Shown: positions 35,711-48,718 of the stretch, in pieces
How the letters are laid out: each line of letters starts with the position of its first letter
Position numbering within the stretch: the first letter of the stretch is position 1
DNA from: Blastomussa wellsi
Taxonomy: Eukaryota; Cnidaria; Anthozoa; Scleractinia; Plerogyridae
Length of the DNA: 64,000 nt
NCBI GenBank assembly: GCA_947652115.1
Contig: OX393570.1
Span: 8,411,642-8,475,641 of the forward strand
Reading direction: 5' to 3'
Position numbers and translations under genes: made by a program
The notes under the pieces: generated by a model
Database searches by the model: none
Told to the model about the DNA's origin: nothing
Seen by the model: only the letters and a program-made list of their open reading frames with translations

Positions 35711-38700
35711 GTGGTCAGCAGCCCCTTCCAAGGATGAATCTTTCGCCGTTCTCATCCACAGTGGGACTTGCATGCGGTTCATCGCCATTTAACGATGCTC
35801 TGCCACAGGTCAACAGCTCACCCATTCATCCAAACTGGATGCCGCATAATCCTCATCATCCGTGTTTTAGTGGTGCTAAGTGGCCTGTTGTACAACCAGT
35901 CTTCTTACCAATGGAAAGAAGTGACGCTCATTTCCATAGGGGATGCCATCACCATCCTTCGCCTTGTCATATGAGCGTCTACAACTGCTGTACACACATT
36001 AGCCGTTGTAGTTACTCTAGTTTCCCCAAAAGACCACGTCTTGAAGAAGATCAACTCTTGCAGATGCCAGAAAATGGAATTACCAAGTCTGCATTTAAAG
36101 CACGTTTTCGGGCCTCAAAGGTATACCAGACATCGCTATGCAGACCACGCTGTCCACCTCCCCTTGTGAAAACATCTCAGAATGGATGCCACCAAAGAAC
36201 ACAAGAAGTACCTCATTCTGGAAACCAAACACGGAAGGAATCGAACGCAAGGCATACATCAGTAATTGCCTCCAAAAATGTTTCATTGACACATAAAAAT
36301 GGTTCCGTAAAGAACAGGATCAAGTATGGTGATGGAGCCTTATTGTCTCATTCTACCACTTTAAGGGAGTCTCCCGCTACATTGTGTGAAGATCCCGCAG
36401 AGTGCTTATCCACGACACGTTTTGAAGCTCCCAAGCGTGGCCACAGCAGTGTTGCTGACAAGAAAAGCAACACGGATGGTGACGAAAACAGGAAAGCTGA
36501 CAGTGAGAGCGAAAAAGACAATGCTTCGCCAGGCCATAATAATCAGAAGGATGCGTCCCTGACATTGAACAAGATGAAAATCGAGTACAGCGAGAAACGT
36601 TGTAGGTATAAGCAATCAAATACAACTGACACCACGAGAGAGTCCTACAGCATCAGATCAGAGGAATTGCCGGAACAATTTACATCCTTCAAAAGCTGCA
36701 AACAAGCTTTACAAGACAGGAAAGCACAAAAGCATGCAGACAAGGAATGTCAAAAGCAATCGTTTGCAAATCCCCAAGAAGACAATTTTGTTTCACGGGA
36801 TTGCAAACAGAAAGGAAATAACCAGCTCCGTGATGCGGATGTAAAGCAATGCACATCGGTCTGCAGGTATTGCAATGTACCTCAAAACAGCCCAGACATA
36901 CCTGAGAGTAGGCAGTCCATGCCTCACCACCATCATACACACAGTGTAACACCAAGGGATTACAAAGAAGAACGCCCAATCAAGACAAGGGACAGTTTCT
37001 CTGAAAACAACAGGTCAAAAAACGAGGAAATTGAGAACTGCCCAGCGATATCGTCAACGGGATATCAGAAAAGTAGCACAACGTTTTTAAAGCATTCATG
37101 TCAGGATCAACAGGTCACAATTGTTCCAGGCGATAAGGTCGCTCCATGCTACCCAACACAAAACGAAGGAGTCCAGCAGAGGTACGACAAAAGTGCCTTC
37201 AACTCTCAGGGTCAGCTGGAGTCCAAAGTACCACAACTACGCCGTGGAAGACCTCGTACAAAAGGTTTGAAGGACAATACCCTTGGGTACAATGGTATTC
37301 CAATCAACAGTCCCACGGATAAACATCCTCATTCGAGTAAGCCTATATCATGTGATAGACCTCCATGCAATCACTTCATGCAAAATAATGATACTGATAT
37401 CTTTTCTGTACCATCCGCGAGCGAGAAAGATACTCACGGCACTACAGCAACAGATAAAGTGCGATATTTGCCTTTTGAACCCAACGACACTTTGGTAACA
37501 AGCGACAAAATTGGTCGGAATCGAGATCAAATGGTGTCATCGACGCAATATAGAAACCTTTCTTGTAACCAATGTCAGCAACCTCCATCCTTGTCAGCGA
37601 CTGAAACTGCCAACACCAGCACCATATGTCAAGCTCCCAAAAGAAAGAGTCCGGTGACACAAAGTAGTGAATCTATCAAGTTGGTTACGAGTCTTAATGA
37701 GCTCCTGAAGCGGAGAACTGTTTCCTCTGAGAAGCAACATAAATCGAACAACTTCACACTTGATAACACCCAGAGACAGGATGTTATACAATTTCGAAAT
37801 AACCCAGCTGACATCCGAAGCTCACACTGCCAAGAGAAAAGAGTAGACTCGATCATTTGTCAAAACAGGTGGAATGCAAAACCCTTTGAAGAACTTCAAA
37901 AGCCAAACAACTTGCAATGTGATGAAAACCGAAGAAGGGTCACAGCAGGACTTCCAAACGAAAAGGCTAAGGTCCAAAGCCCGCATAGGCATAAAGGCGC
38001 AAACGAAGGATCAGGACGCTTAGAGTTTCATAGAAGCCGCTTTGAGGAAACGGATTCTCATGATTCCAAAGCAATGGGTTCCATCAGCTCCGGAAGCAAA
38101 GATTGCTACACTGTGGAAGACAAAGTCTTAAACGATCAAACAACAGCAAACACATCGAAAGCCCAGCCATCTTGCCCTTCATCGTACGCTGTGCCACTTC
38201 CTCTTACTGGAGATGAATTGGACAACATGGACAGCGGATGCGGTGGCTACGCAATCGACCACAGTTCCCTTCCAAAAATTGTGGCTGTACATTCCATTGT
38301 AAAACAAAATGAGACCACGTTATTCTCTACCAGTGATAAAAAATATTGGAACGACCTCCTAAAAAAACTGACTTCTGAATTTTGTGATTTCCGTGGGGAG
38401 GTGGAGCTTCAACATAGTAAACCGGAAAAGATTGCTCAAGTAAGCGAAACAAGCACGCTCAAGATTCTTTTACAAGGAAACAGAGAAAACGATGTTACTG
38501 ACTCTCAGAAGCAAGCCAAGGTTTCCCCAGAGAACAGCCACGTCACAATTCCTTCTGAGGAGGATTCTAGTATACAGTCCGGGAGTTTAATTGAAACAAA
38601 GACGGGTGATAACATTTCACACTTGCCGATGTGCGATTATCTTTCAACAAACTCAATCCATGCCAAGAGCCCGACATCTTGCGCCGAAACTGGGAAAAAA

Positions 38701-39012
38701 CCTCAACTACAACGCAAAAAACCAACAGTCACAGAACTGAGCGAGAAAATATTGGTTACTCGAGAAAGAATAAAAAAAGAGACAATACCTTGGAAAAAGA
38801 AACTTCTTCATAGCCTGGAAGCGATATTCATAAAAAAAATAAGAAAAATTGAAAAGGAAACTGGAGTGAAAGCTAATATTTTCTTCGATGAAGAAAAGAC
38901 AAAAGAACAGAAAGAAGAATCAAATGAGAAGAAAAACGGACAGAAAGAACGACGTCGCAGCCAAGGCGGAAAGGGGAAGATTTCGGCGGGACCTGCAAAG
39001 AACAAACTGTAA
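35711..39012 (+). CDS. gene C: large unknown disordered protein, main exon
   Basis: Single open exon of about 1,100 codons starting after acceptor ttgttttctgtag in phase 1 and running to a TAA. At least one upstream coding exon is missing from this model. Order along the protein: the N-box SSTVGLACGSSPFND (35752-35796); a Cys/His-rich run with RGCHHHPSPCHMSVYNCC; about 750 residues rich in Ser, Thr, Gln, Asn, Lys and Glu with no predicted fold; an isolated RRGRPRTK segment that resembles an AT-hook core; the LP box GYAIDHSSLPKIVAV (38245-); a basic coiled-coil-like segment TRERIKKETIPWKKKLLHSL (38734-38865); and a highly basic tail. N-box, LP box and coil match gene A in the same order. The function is unknown. 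The AT-hook-like core and basic tail hint at a nuclear or DNA-associated role, by inference only. Confidence 0.8.
38245..38304 (+). other. family box in gene C: GYAIDHSSLPKIVAV
   Basis: Best-preserved copy of the shared LP box, followed by HSIVK as in gene A (HTLVK). Confidence 0.75.
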
Positions 39013-40004
39013 TATAAACTCTGAGTCGATATAGTAATGGTTTGTTTGTGACAAAAGGGGCAAAGTCACGTTCATGTATAGAGCATCTTTTAAAATCGAG
39101 GCAACATTTTGAAGTTCGTATTTCGATATAGGTATGTATGAATCTTCTCAAATTAAACTTGACGAGCTTTCTTCCCTTTTGGTTTATCATCACGTTTATC
39201 ATCATCTTGGCGTAGCAGCCTTAGATAAGAAGCTTGAATCATTATATGGAAATCAGTTTCAGATCATACGCCATAGCCGTGCCAATTCGTTTTGTTTTCC
39301 TTGTAGAGTTTCTTTACCAAACAGGAACGTCAAGGCTTTTTAATTACTATAAATTGATAATTCCTCAATTTACCGTTTATAACTGAGTTTAAACCGAACG
39401 CAGCTGTAATGGTCTATTTAGCTTGAAATGTTATTTTAGGGAAAGCAAAGTCATTTTTAGAAAATTGGCAGCCCATTTTACTGCTTTAGCATTTGTACGA
39501 TTCATTACTCCACTCGCACAATTCATTGACACTTCTCGGCAACGAGAACGCCACAAAATGTTCAATGAGCTGATACATTTTTAAGCCGTCTTCTGCAAAA
39601 CCGCTGATGGATGCCAGAATATCAAACTTGCACTGCTGGAACGGTAAGCACATACTAAATCATGAAACGTGTTGGAAGGTTTGTCATGTTTCCATCAGTC
39701 TTCCTGTACATTTTAACAACTGAAGATAATCGTAAGCTTCTTAAAAGTGTACTCAAATATATATTTTTAAACTTTGTCCTTTGCTGTAAATAGGTCTGTT
39801 TGTTTTAAAAAGTTATAGAGATTAGTAATCTTTATTCTTCTTCTGAACGGTGTTGTATGTACCTAAAGAGGAAGACGTTTTCGATTTTAATCATACACTG
39901 TGTTCGTAAACGGGAAGCTATAATATAACTGAACAATCCCTGCCAAGCAATGAACAAACCTGTTTTCGTTTACTGTTTTGTTTTTTAACCTATCACAAGC
40001 ATTC

Positions 40005-40010
40005 AATAAA
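40005..40010 (+). terminator. candidate poly(A) signal for gene C
   Basis: AATAAA in a T-rich setting about 1 kb beyond the gene C stop codon. Confidence 0.35.
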
Positions 40011-40104
40011 AAAAATTCTTTCTACAATGTTAGCCGAGTTGACTATTTTTCTGAGTAGTTATTTCTCGTGGTGTACAATGCACTAACTGCAGGGCCGTAC
40101 ATAG

Positions 40105-40182
40105 CGGGGGGGGGGGGGGGCAGGGGGAGGGGCGTCGTGGGGGGACAGGGTTGGGGGCAGGGCAGGAGGGGGAGGGGCAGTT
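40105..40182 (+). repeat. G-rich tract, G-quadruplex-prone
   Basis: A run of about 17 G followed by more than six further runs of three or more G within 75 bases, in otherwise AT-rich DNA. A second G-run is at 40529-40545. Confidence 0.75.
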
Positions 40183-40831
40183 GCTCCCGGAAAACTAAAG
40201 GTTCTTTTTTCTAACATAGTGTTGATATTGCGGGGCTATTCTTGTAGGACGTGAACGTGTGCGGAGTTTGCTCCCGCAGACAAAAATTCCTAGGTACGGC
40301 CCTGAAGTGCTGCCTTACTCGACGCTGATAATTTGATTGTTTCTGCCAATGCTTTCTCTTTATGAGCTCGAGAACTCTATCGCGCTTAGTTGATAAGGAC
40401 GAAGTCCGAGTCAGCTTTCATGTGATAGGAATAGAGAGGGAAGTAACCCATTGACGGATAATTATCCCATTATTTTTCCATGCAGGGGAGTGGCAATCCC
40501 AGGAGGGGTACTCGCATTATACATGACGGGCGGGGGGGGGAGGAGGTCCGACGTATTTTTTGGGTTTAAAATTTACACGCTCCGCCGGCATTTTTTTGGA
40601 TCAAGAGATCTGTGTCTTTTTTTAGGTCAAAAAATGCGTGTAGGTTTTGGGCCACATCGCCGAGGGAAATTTGTCTTTTTTTTGGGTAGGAAATTTTGAT
40701 GCCAGGTATTTTTTGTAGTCTAAACTTTCAGACTCGTGTATTTTTTTGGGTTAGCAATATGAAGCTCCGTCGGACGCTCCCCCCCATCCCCCTCGTCATG
40801 TATAATGCGAATACCCTCTTGGGGTTGGCAA

Positions 40832-40929
40832 TACTCATAGCCACTTCATGCTACAGAATTAAAAAAGCGGGAATAATCACTGACTCTGTGGGCCCGCATG
40901 GGACTGAGGTCAGACTTTACATTTACCAT
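40832..40929 (+). mobile_element. SINE tail fragment
   Basis: CTTCATGCTACAGAA, TGTGGGCCCGCATGGGACTG and CAGACTTTACATTTACC correspond to the 3' half of the SINE at 2311-2603. Confidence 0.65.
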
Positions 40930-41460
40930 GGGTACACCTCCCGGTACTAGCGGCTATGATGTCCAATTCTATTTTTTTTACTGAAGTAACTGAAAATACC
41001 AATTTTAAATCTTCATTATATCACTTTGCAATTTATTTCAACTCCATTTACCCCTTCCCTGGCCATTTTCAGTCATAGGTCTTCCTTTATAAATATTTTA
41101 AAATTGAACAAAAAATTCCCGAAAGGTTGTGATTTTTAGCTTCTCTGTACGTCTATGTACCTACGTAGACGTTAGAGTTAGACAATATGGGTTTACCTTG
41201 GTGTAAAATCCTGTGACATTTGTTTTTGCTTTTGAGCTATTTTTTTCTGTCCTATATTGTTTTCAGTTCTTTGGTATCTTGTTCGCTCTTTGTTTTACGT
41301 CACTCGCGAGTTTCACAGCTTTTACACCGAGGATGAGCCGAAAACTTCACGAGGGAATAGCTCTACTGATGAGTTTACGAAACCGTAAGCATAAGGTAGA
41401 GAAATATATCGACAAGTCAGTGAAAACTATCAACAATGAGTTGAATTTATTCTAGTAAAG
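40930..41460. other. intergenic, nothing seen
   Basis: AT-rich sequence without repeats or frames that I can support. Confidence 0.4.
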
Positions 41461-41990
41461 TGCTACTATGATGAAAAAAATTCGTTCTTGTTCCCTTTCG
41501 ATTTCGATTGTGTATTTGGTAACAATGCACTATGCCAATTATTGCGCCTCAATTTTCAACATAAGTCCGTTTTTTGAACGACGATTTCTTGTCCGCCATT
41601 ATCAGATTCAACTTCTGTCGAGTTGTATTGAGAGGCTGGATCGAGACAGTAAATGACGCCATCTACTCACTAGTTTTGCACCGTGTGAACCCAGCTGATT
41701 AATATGCAGCACGAGCTTTTAGAAGAAAGTTGATGTTCTGCATACCAAATTAGCTGGGTTCACACAGTAAAAAGATAAACTGGTGAGTAGATGACTTCAT
41801 TTTCTCTCTCAATCCAGCTCTCTCTATGCAACTCGACTGAAGTCGAATGTGGTAATGACGGACATGCAGTTTAAACGCGAAATCGTATAATAGGCGCAAA
41901 ACTTGGCATGGTGAATTCTTGCCAAATATAAAATCGGAATCTAAAGAGAACAAGAACGACATTTTTTCATTGTAGTAGCACATTAACGTT
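41461..41990. repeat. large foldback element, arms of about 230 bases
   Basis: The left arm and the reverse complement of the right arm align along their length with moderate divergence. Landmarks are the inner pair GTGTGAACCCAGCT / AGCTGGGTTCACAC, the pair CATCTACTCACTAGTT / AACTGGTGAGTAGATG, and matching frames reading RHYQIQLLSSCIER and RHYHIRLQSSCIER on opposite strands. Confidence 0.8.
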
Positions 41991-42333
41991 AACACCATCC
42001 GCCTGACTAGCCTTTGCTATTTGCTTTTGAATAGCAACAACCTTTTGAGAAGTAATCGCTGCCACTGATAAGCCATCGAGTCAACCTACTTCAATCTCTT
42101 GAACTGGAATACCATATTTTCTCGAATAGACGCCCCCGGCATTTATTTGAATTCGGCGTTTCAGTTCAGGGCCCGGCGTAATAAACAGTGATATTTTTCA
42201 GGAAAGCTTCTTTGTTCACAGATTTTCCACAGAGTTTAACGCAAAATTTAGCAAAATGTTCATCAAGCCAAAACCAAAATGCCACCAAATTCGTCTCTAG
42301 TTAAAACGTTGAACAAATCAATGTGAATGCTTG

Positions 42334-42699
42334 AAGGGGCATTGTCACGGGGATTTTTGCCATTTTGGGGGTCAATTCTGCCAAAATCACTGCTTTGTGC
42401 CTGTTATTGTGCGCAAAATGCCCCAACAGACTCACCAAGATGAAATTTTAGCGGGGAAAGCAGACCATAATATTTTTGGGCGATTTTTTTCAATGCATAG
42501 CTTAAAACTTGGCAAAGTTTTCCAAATTACAATCCATTTCCATCCTCGTCATCTGTGACAGGATACAAGAATCAGTAGTTTCAATATAGTACTAACAGTC
42601 TTCGAAAACAACATTAGACCATTATTATTGGGTTTCCCTTGTTGCATCGACAGTTAAGCTTTTTTAAAAATACCCTTTTACAGCGTGACAATGCCCCTT
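42334..42699. mobile_element. TIR element (AAGGGGCATTGTCACG)
   Basis: Exact 16-base inverted repeats bound 366 non-coding bases. The ends resemble those of the 25119-25518 element (cACTGTCACG), so they may be related MITEs. Confidence 0.75.
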
Positions 42700-43207
42700 T
42701 ACCTTTGTAGTATGCAAAGAATATAAAACGAAAAAAAGCTGATGAATTGAACTGTTAGAGCGTGTTGGCTTTTGGACTTACATCATTAAACCCAGTATAA
42801 GTTAATCGATGAGATTCAATCGGATCAAACCAAATTCAAACAAATTTCAGACCTCAAATAAACGCCAGTGGACGTTTATTTAAAACTCGACTTGATAGAT
42901 CCTGCGTTTATTTGAACCCGGCGTTCAATCGAGAAAATACGACGAAAGCCTGGAGAGCGCTTCGAGTTCTTTCACCACATGACCTGCATTCTATCAAATT
43001 GAAGTCTGTTTCAGACCATTCTGTTTGATGTTGAATTATGCCACGAAACAGTCGAGACAAGTCTGATGTGACTCAATAGCTTAACAACTGTAGTGGTTAT
43101 ATTTATTATATGGCTGGCTCCGTGATCACGTAGGACGAACCAAATCCTGTTTTTCGATTGGCTATCCTAGCGGACATGATGGAGCAATCTTGAGCGCTTC
43201 GCCCAGC

Positions 43208-43395
43208 TATAGACCTCTTTCACAAATGGCTGCCCATTTTCAATTTTTTTGTATTCATTTAAATTGGTCTTTCTAACCTCGTTTTTGAGTTGGTAAATCA
43301 AAATATATTTTTTCTTTCAAACGAGGTTATCAAGGCTAATTTAAATGCACACAAAATAATTTAAAATTGGAAGCCATTTATGAAAGAGGTCTATA
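43208..43395. mobile_element. 188-base MITE
   Basis: 22-base TIRs TATAGACCTCTTTCACAAAT / ATTTATGAAAGAGGTCTATA with one mismatch, plus an AT-rich interior with further inverted homology. Confidence 0.8.
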
Positions 43396-44405
43396 TAAAT
43401 GCGGTTCTCATATTAATTTAAACAAATACTATTTTGACAAAACTTGTCCGGTCATATGGGTGCTTATTGGCCTTGCTCTTATGTTATTGCGAGTATAAAC
43501 CAGTATCCAACTTGGCCGCACGCTTAATCAATGTGTGTACACATTGCAGACCTATCAAAAAAATCTTCCTCGTGATCATTGCCACACACACGATAGCAGA
43601 GGTCTCTACCGTTTCGAAAAGGCGTTAGTCACACGGATATAACAGCGACCTTAAGTACGATGAATAATGCTCTACCGGCTCAAAGACAAATTTCTGTTAG
43701 TTTTGACAGTTCTATTATTGAATCAACTTCCTGTGCAATAAGGAAGTAATAGACTACCGGAAAATATGGTGTATTAATACTCGAACGTAAATACAGGATA
43801 CAGTGTCTTTCACTCTGAGATGTTCAAAGATTGTCACAGCTCAACGTTTGGTGAGTTTTCTTTTATTCTATTCGATTCGATTCGATTCAGGCAGAATAGT
43901 ATTTGTAATGGCCCATGATCCGGCATTTGTAATGGGCCATTTTCCATCGTGTGTCCGGCATTTCAGCGAATTCACACCAATTTAGCCACGTGGAATATAC
44001 ACCCTGCAGTGTTCCGTGTCGACTAAAACCAAGCATTCCACCACATTGACTTTATTGTTTCAATACTAACTGCAACAAATTCTTTCTTCTGATTATTTAA
44101 TTTCTTCAATTCGCTTGATGTAGGTTTCGGTGAGCTCGTAGTCAAGACAAAATCGATCTCCGTTTACCTTTTTCATACTTTCAAAGGAGACGAAATCCCA
44201 GATCTTTAATTATAGCAGACTGATGAACATTAAAAAATTATGCTATGAATATGTAAAATCCAAAGAACTTCAAACTGACAGGCTCTAGAATTTAATATTA
44301 CATTTTTATTGGATGACGAAGTTTTGCCTTATTAAACATCACATCCCGCTAGAAATGTCATAGCGGTGCGTCCCTTAAAAGTTCGAGATAATAGAAGAAG
44401 AAAAA

Positions 44406-44437
<32 letters not shown>

Positions 44438-47400
44438 TCGTTACTGCGCACGGAATTCGTCACGCCACGTCATCCATCAAGCGCACGCGCTAAGAAAAAA
44501 CAAAGGGCCAGGAACCGTTTCGTAGCTTTTCTGGTAGTTTACTCTCTTAAATGGTCGGTGACCCCTACTTTTTTTCCATGAACTGATTTTATTTACATTT
44601 TTTGGCAAATTGTCAAAAAATGAACAAAAACTCAATGTGAGAAGTTTAAAAATTTTTGAAGTTTTCTGCCCACAGGACATCGAATCCTGCCATCTTTCGG
44701 CTGTTAGGCGAGTGGAAATGCGGTCGCTAAATGCGAATTTTTTCTTTAAGGAACCACACCAATTGAATAAATTCACTTTATGGGTCCATTTAAACAACAT
44801 TTGACAGAGATACGTTCATTTCAAAGATTTATTTGTAATATTTTTGTGCTTACAGATACTATAGCCGTATCCGCTAACGAACTGCGAGTTTTTAGATTTA
44901 GGGTGTTCTTCTGGGCATGTTATCTCCAAAACGAAGTCGGTGACCCCCAATTTTTTTTGCATTCCTGACATCAGTTTCTCATTATCTTACAGTGGTAAGA
45001 GTTTCAGAAAAAATCAATGGTAGAAAATTTTTGCGCCAACATCCTTTATCAAATTGATTCCATGTGTTTGCTTCATTGGAAATAGATTTTGCTTTATTTT
45101 CCGTCGCTCAGTCTCCTAGTTCGTTGAGTCCATCCGGTGTTAGCCTGTACCAGTGTGTAAAGCAGTTCGTGGTGAAACGGAAAGAGAAAACGTGAAGCAT
45201 GGTACGCGAGTTCTCAACAAATGTGCCCGGAGGCGGGTTTATTGCGTTCTTTGTGTTTCAGTGATTTAGTGATGTAAATATTTCCCACTAAAAATTCTTA
45301 AATTGAAGCTCAAAGTGTATACAGGTGCATTGACGCACTTGCCAAGTTTGAATAAAAGCAATTAATGAATTTCTCTTCCTTGTTTAAAATTAATCACTTT
45401 CGAGAATGTTTCTGTTCCGTGGAAGACTCTAGAATTTGTAATTGCTTATTCCATTTTCTAGAAGAACATTCTGTTGTACGCACTTTTAAAAAGCTGGTTT
45501 TTACTAGCGCATAAACACAAGAAGAACGGACACTGTCCGGACACTGTCCGTTCGTCTTGTGGTTATGCATATGTCGCCTTATGTCGCGGTGATTCCTTAG
45601 TAGTGAAAACAACATGAGAAAAACAAGTGTGTTTGTTCTTCTTTTGCTCGTGTTTATGTCGTTATGCATATGCTTGTGCGCTAGTGAAAGCCAGCCTTTA
45701 CAAATTACACGTTAAAAAATATAACACTCTTCCTCGCCTAGGACCAGCTCAGACGTCGTGCTTCTGCAGTGCCGGACTCAGTTACAATTAGGTGTGTCTG
45801 CAGAACGTCAGAAACACGGCTCTGATTCAGACGTCGTGTTCGAGTCGTTCGTAATTCAGGATTTACTGAATTTATTAAATCTCCGCGGGGGTTACCATAA
45901 TTTAATGCGATTTATGAATTTTCTTCTGGTACGGAACTGAGCACGACTGAGTTTGAATCGCTGCCATGCCGAACTTAATCCCAAAGTTTGATACAGACAC
46001 AGTGCTTCTGCCGTGCTTTTGTCGAACTTGCCTACTGACCCTACTGCCAGACCGGAAACAAGAAGCGAACGATTGGGCCTTAGGCTATTGGTGACTCACG
46101 ACAAAACCAGTTTAGTTAGGTGACAAGTGGAAAATGTTTACAAATAAAGCCAGACTATATGCATACTGTATATGCCACCGGAGTTTACATATAAATACCT
46201 TTCCTGCATGTGATAAAGAAACACGGCAAAGTAGTTTTGTGGAAACTGAACAAATCCTTTAAAACGCAGTCAAGCTTTCTTAACAACTTCCTTCTAAATA
46301 ATGCAACTCGTCTTCCATAAACTGCAACAATGATTTGATTCAGTTGTAGAACAGTATGACAACAAAAATTACAGTATCGATATTTTTTAATAAACTTAGG
46401 CATACGCCATTGTTCACTTTTTAACACGCTTATTCAAGTTTATCTTGGATTCTCAGGTTTGAAATTCACTATTTTGTTTGAAAATTAATGATAACTTTGT
46501 TAAGCAAAATACGACTCTACAACAAAGTATAAATGGACCACATTCGTTTGCATGATATTTCAGTATTTTCTGTAGCGTGTTTGAGATGAAGACAACAAGT
46601 GTGGTAATTTTATCTCGAGGGCCAATATTACAATTTAACGATCGGTAGATATTAGTGGGGCTGATATTTTGCACATGTATATTGTTTGTTAAATGCAAAC
46701 GAAGTGCATCAAATTAACCTACTACATAGAAAGGTATGTCTTTAGTGGCAAAAAATCATTTTAAAAAAAGATGGAAGCGCGGAACAGTTCGAGCTTATGT
46801 TTTCATTAGCGGTAAATAACACCGTTGAAGGTCTAAGTCCAAAACGTTTAGTTTCAACTTATGGGGGAATTTTTTTTGGGCACTTTACATCCCTTCTGCC
46901 AATGGGGAAGAAGTCTCGATATTCAGTTCGTTTGATCGACCATGTTCATTTTAGTGTCGTTTGAGTTGGATTACTTTCCGCACATGCGCAAAAACAAAAT
47001 CTTGTCTATCAAAGCGTTCGCTTTAAACCTCTACAAAACTCGTAGCTACAATAACTTTGGAGCCTTGCGGACATCAACAAAGCGTCTTATAATCATCCGT
47101 TCAATCTCTAGCCCTAATATTTTCACTGCCACATGTAACGTAAAACTGTACGATACTAAACCTTCCGCATTTCTTATTTCCTGCCCAGTTATTTCCCACA
47201 TAACAAGGCTTCCTGAATTCTTTTACCTCATTCCAACCAACGTATCTGTTTAGTTAAGCTTCAATACCGTATCAGGTGCAACAAACGGTTTTTGACAAGG
47301 AACTCGATTGACGGAAGAAGATCGAACCGCCGATGAACATTCGCATAGTTTACTAATGAATGACAGAAACTCACAACGCAGCTGTAACGCAAAAGGTAAT

Positions 47401-48718
47401 TTCTATTTCTTTGCAAGTCTGCACTGCGAAGATCCACGAACACACGGAAACATTGAGGTCGTAATAAGTCAGTAAGTCGATCAGACAGTCATCATTCATT
47501 CAGCCAGTCATTCAGTAAACTCTTTATTTAAAGAGGGTAGTTAACTAAATAGTGAACGACATTATAATAATTGAGAAAGACGTGTTCGTTACGATCTGAA
47601 AAATCTACTGATAATTGAGAAATCGGCTAAAATTTATTAATTGATAGTTGACAAATGTTAAATGATAATTGAGATTCCAGAGTCCCTATATTCTATATGT
47701 AGACCCTTGTTGAGGGCCGAGGGAAACAATCAAGCAAAAACATAAATGTGTAGTCCTTCCAATAATAAATTAAAACCATTAAACAAATTAAAATGAATGA
47801 ACGAGTAAGTGAATGATCAAATAAATAAAAAACTTATCGAAGCTAGAAAAACACGCAACATTCATTTATACTCCGGCAAGGAGAAAAATTATTATACTAC
47901 CTAGTATGTACGTACTTTTTTTTGCAATTGATCTATTTTCCTCATATAAAATGCCTGTCATGTTTAATAAGTGACAAATTACTTGTGTGTGCATCTACTA
48001 TCAGTCTTATCAGACTAAATATGATTTATCCTGATAGGATGAAAACTAGACCACCCCTTCTGGTCTTAAATACACACTTCAAAGCACTTCGCAGTTTCCT
48101 GTCCCCTAATTGTAATAAGGGAAACACTGTCTAAATGTGCATGTTGTTCTCCGGTTTTCAATACTGTTCGCAAGCATTTTGATTGATTGGGAATTTATGG
48201 CAAAAACGGAGAGGGTTGAAGGGTAAACAGTTCAGAAGGGCAGAGGATAGATATTGTTTATTGCAGCTTCTTTTGTCGCATTTATCTCGATTCATTTATC
48301 CATTAAGCGTATAATGTAAATGCAAATGCGTGTTTTTCGTACAGTTATGCCTAGAAGCTCAGTCACGCTTGTTAAGGCTGTCAATATTGAATTGTCATTT
48401 ATGCTTCGTAGAAAACATTACGTCATTATCCTGCAAAAATCGCGAGATTGTTGCGGAACAACTCATTTGAGGCATCATTCCATGGAAGCTGGGTGTATAC
48501 TTCGCAGCAGGTCCAAATTCAGGTAATTTTTGAACTGCTGGCTTGAAAAATACTATGCAACTACATTGCACTGTAGAAAATACCGCTAGCTTGTATTGGA
48601 GAACTATAATTTACAGCATAGCATCATTGGGTTGGACACAAGTGTACTCATGCGTGTATTTGCTTGCTCTCACTTTAGGCAGCGTGCAGACTGAACGTGC
48701 CAATCCCAAAACACTGAA
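43396..48718. other. intergenic, repeat-rich, no supported gene
   Basis: It contains a degraded repeat at 44340-45000 (GTCGGTGACCCC occurs near 44553 and 44937), the foldback at 45489-45699 and a CATT-type microsatellite near 47490. The open frame at 46942-47253 (+) has no recognisable features. Confidence 0.4.
45489..45699. repeat. foldback with direct ACTGTCCGG doublet
   Basis: TIRs AAAGCTGGTTTTTACTAGCG and CGCTAGTGAAAGCCAGCCTT bound the element. Internally, GGACACTGTCC occurs twice in tandem inside a palindrome ending TTCGTCTTGTG. Confidence 0.65.

Noticed and set aside
46942..47253. 103-codon frame
   Set aside because: AT-rich composition without any feature that separates it from chance.
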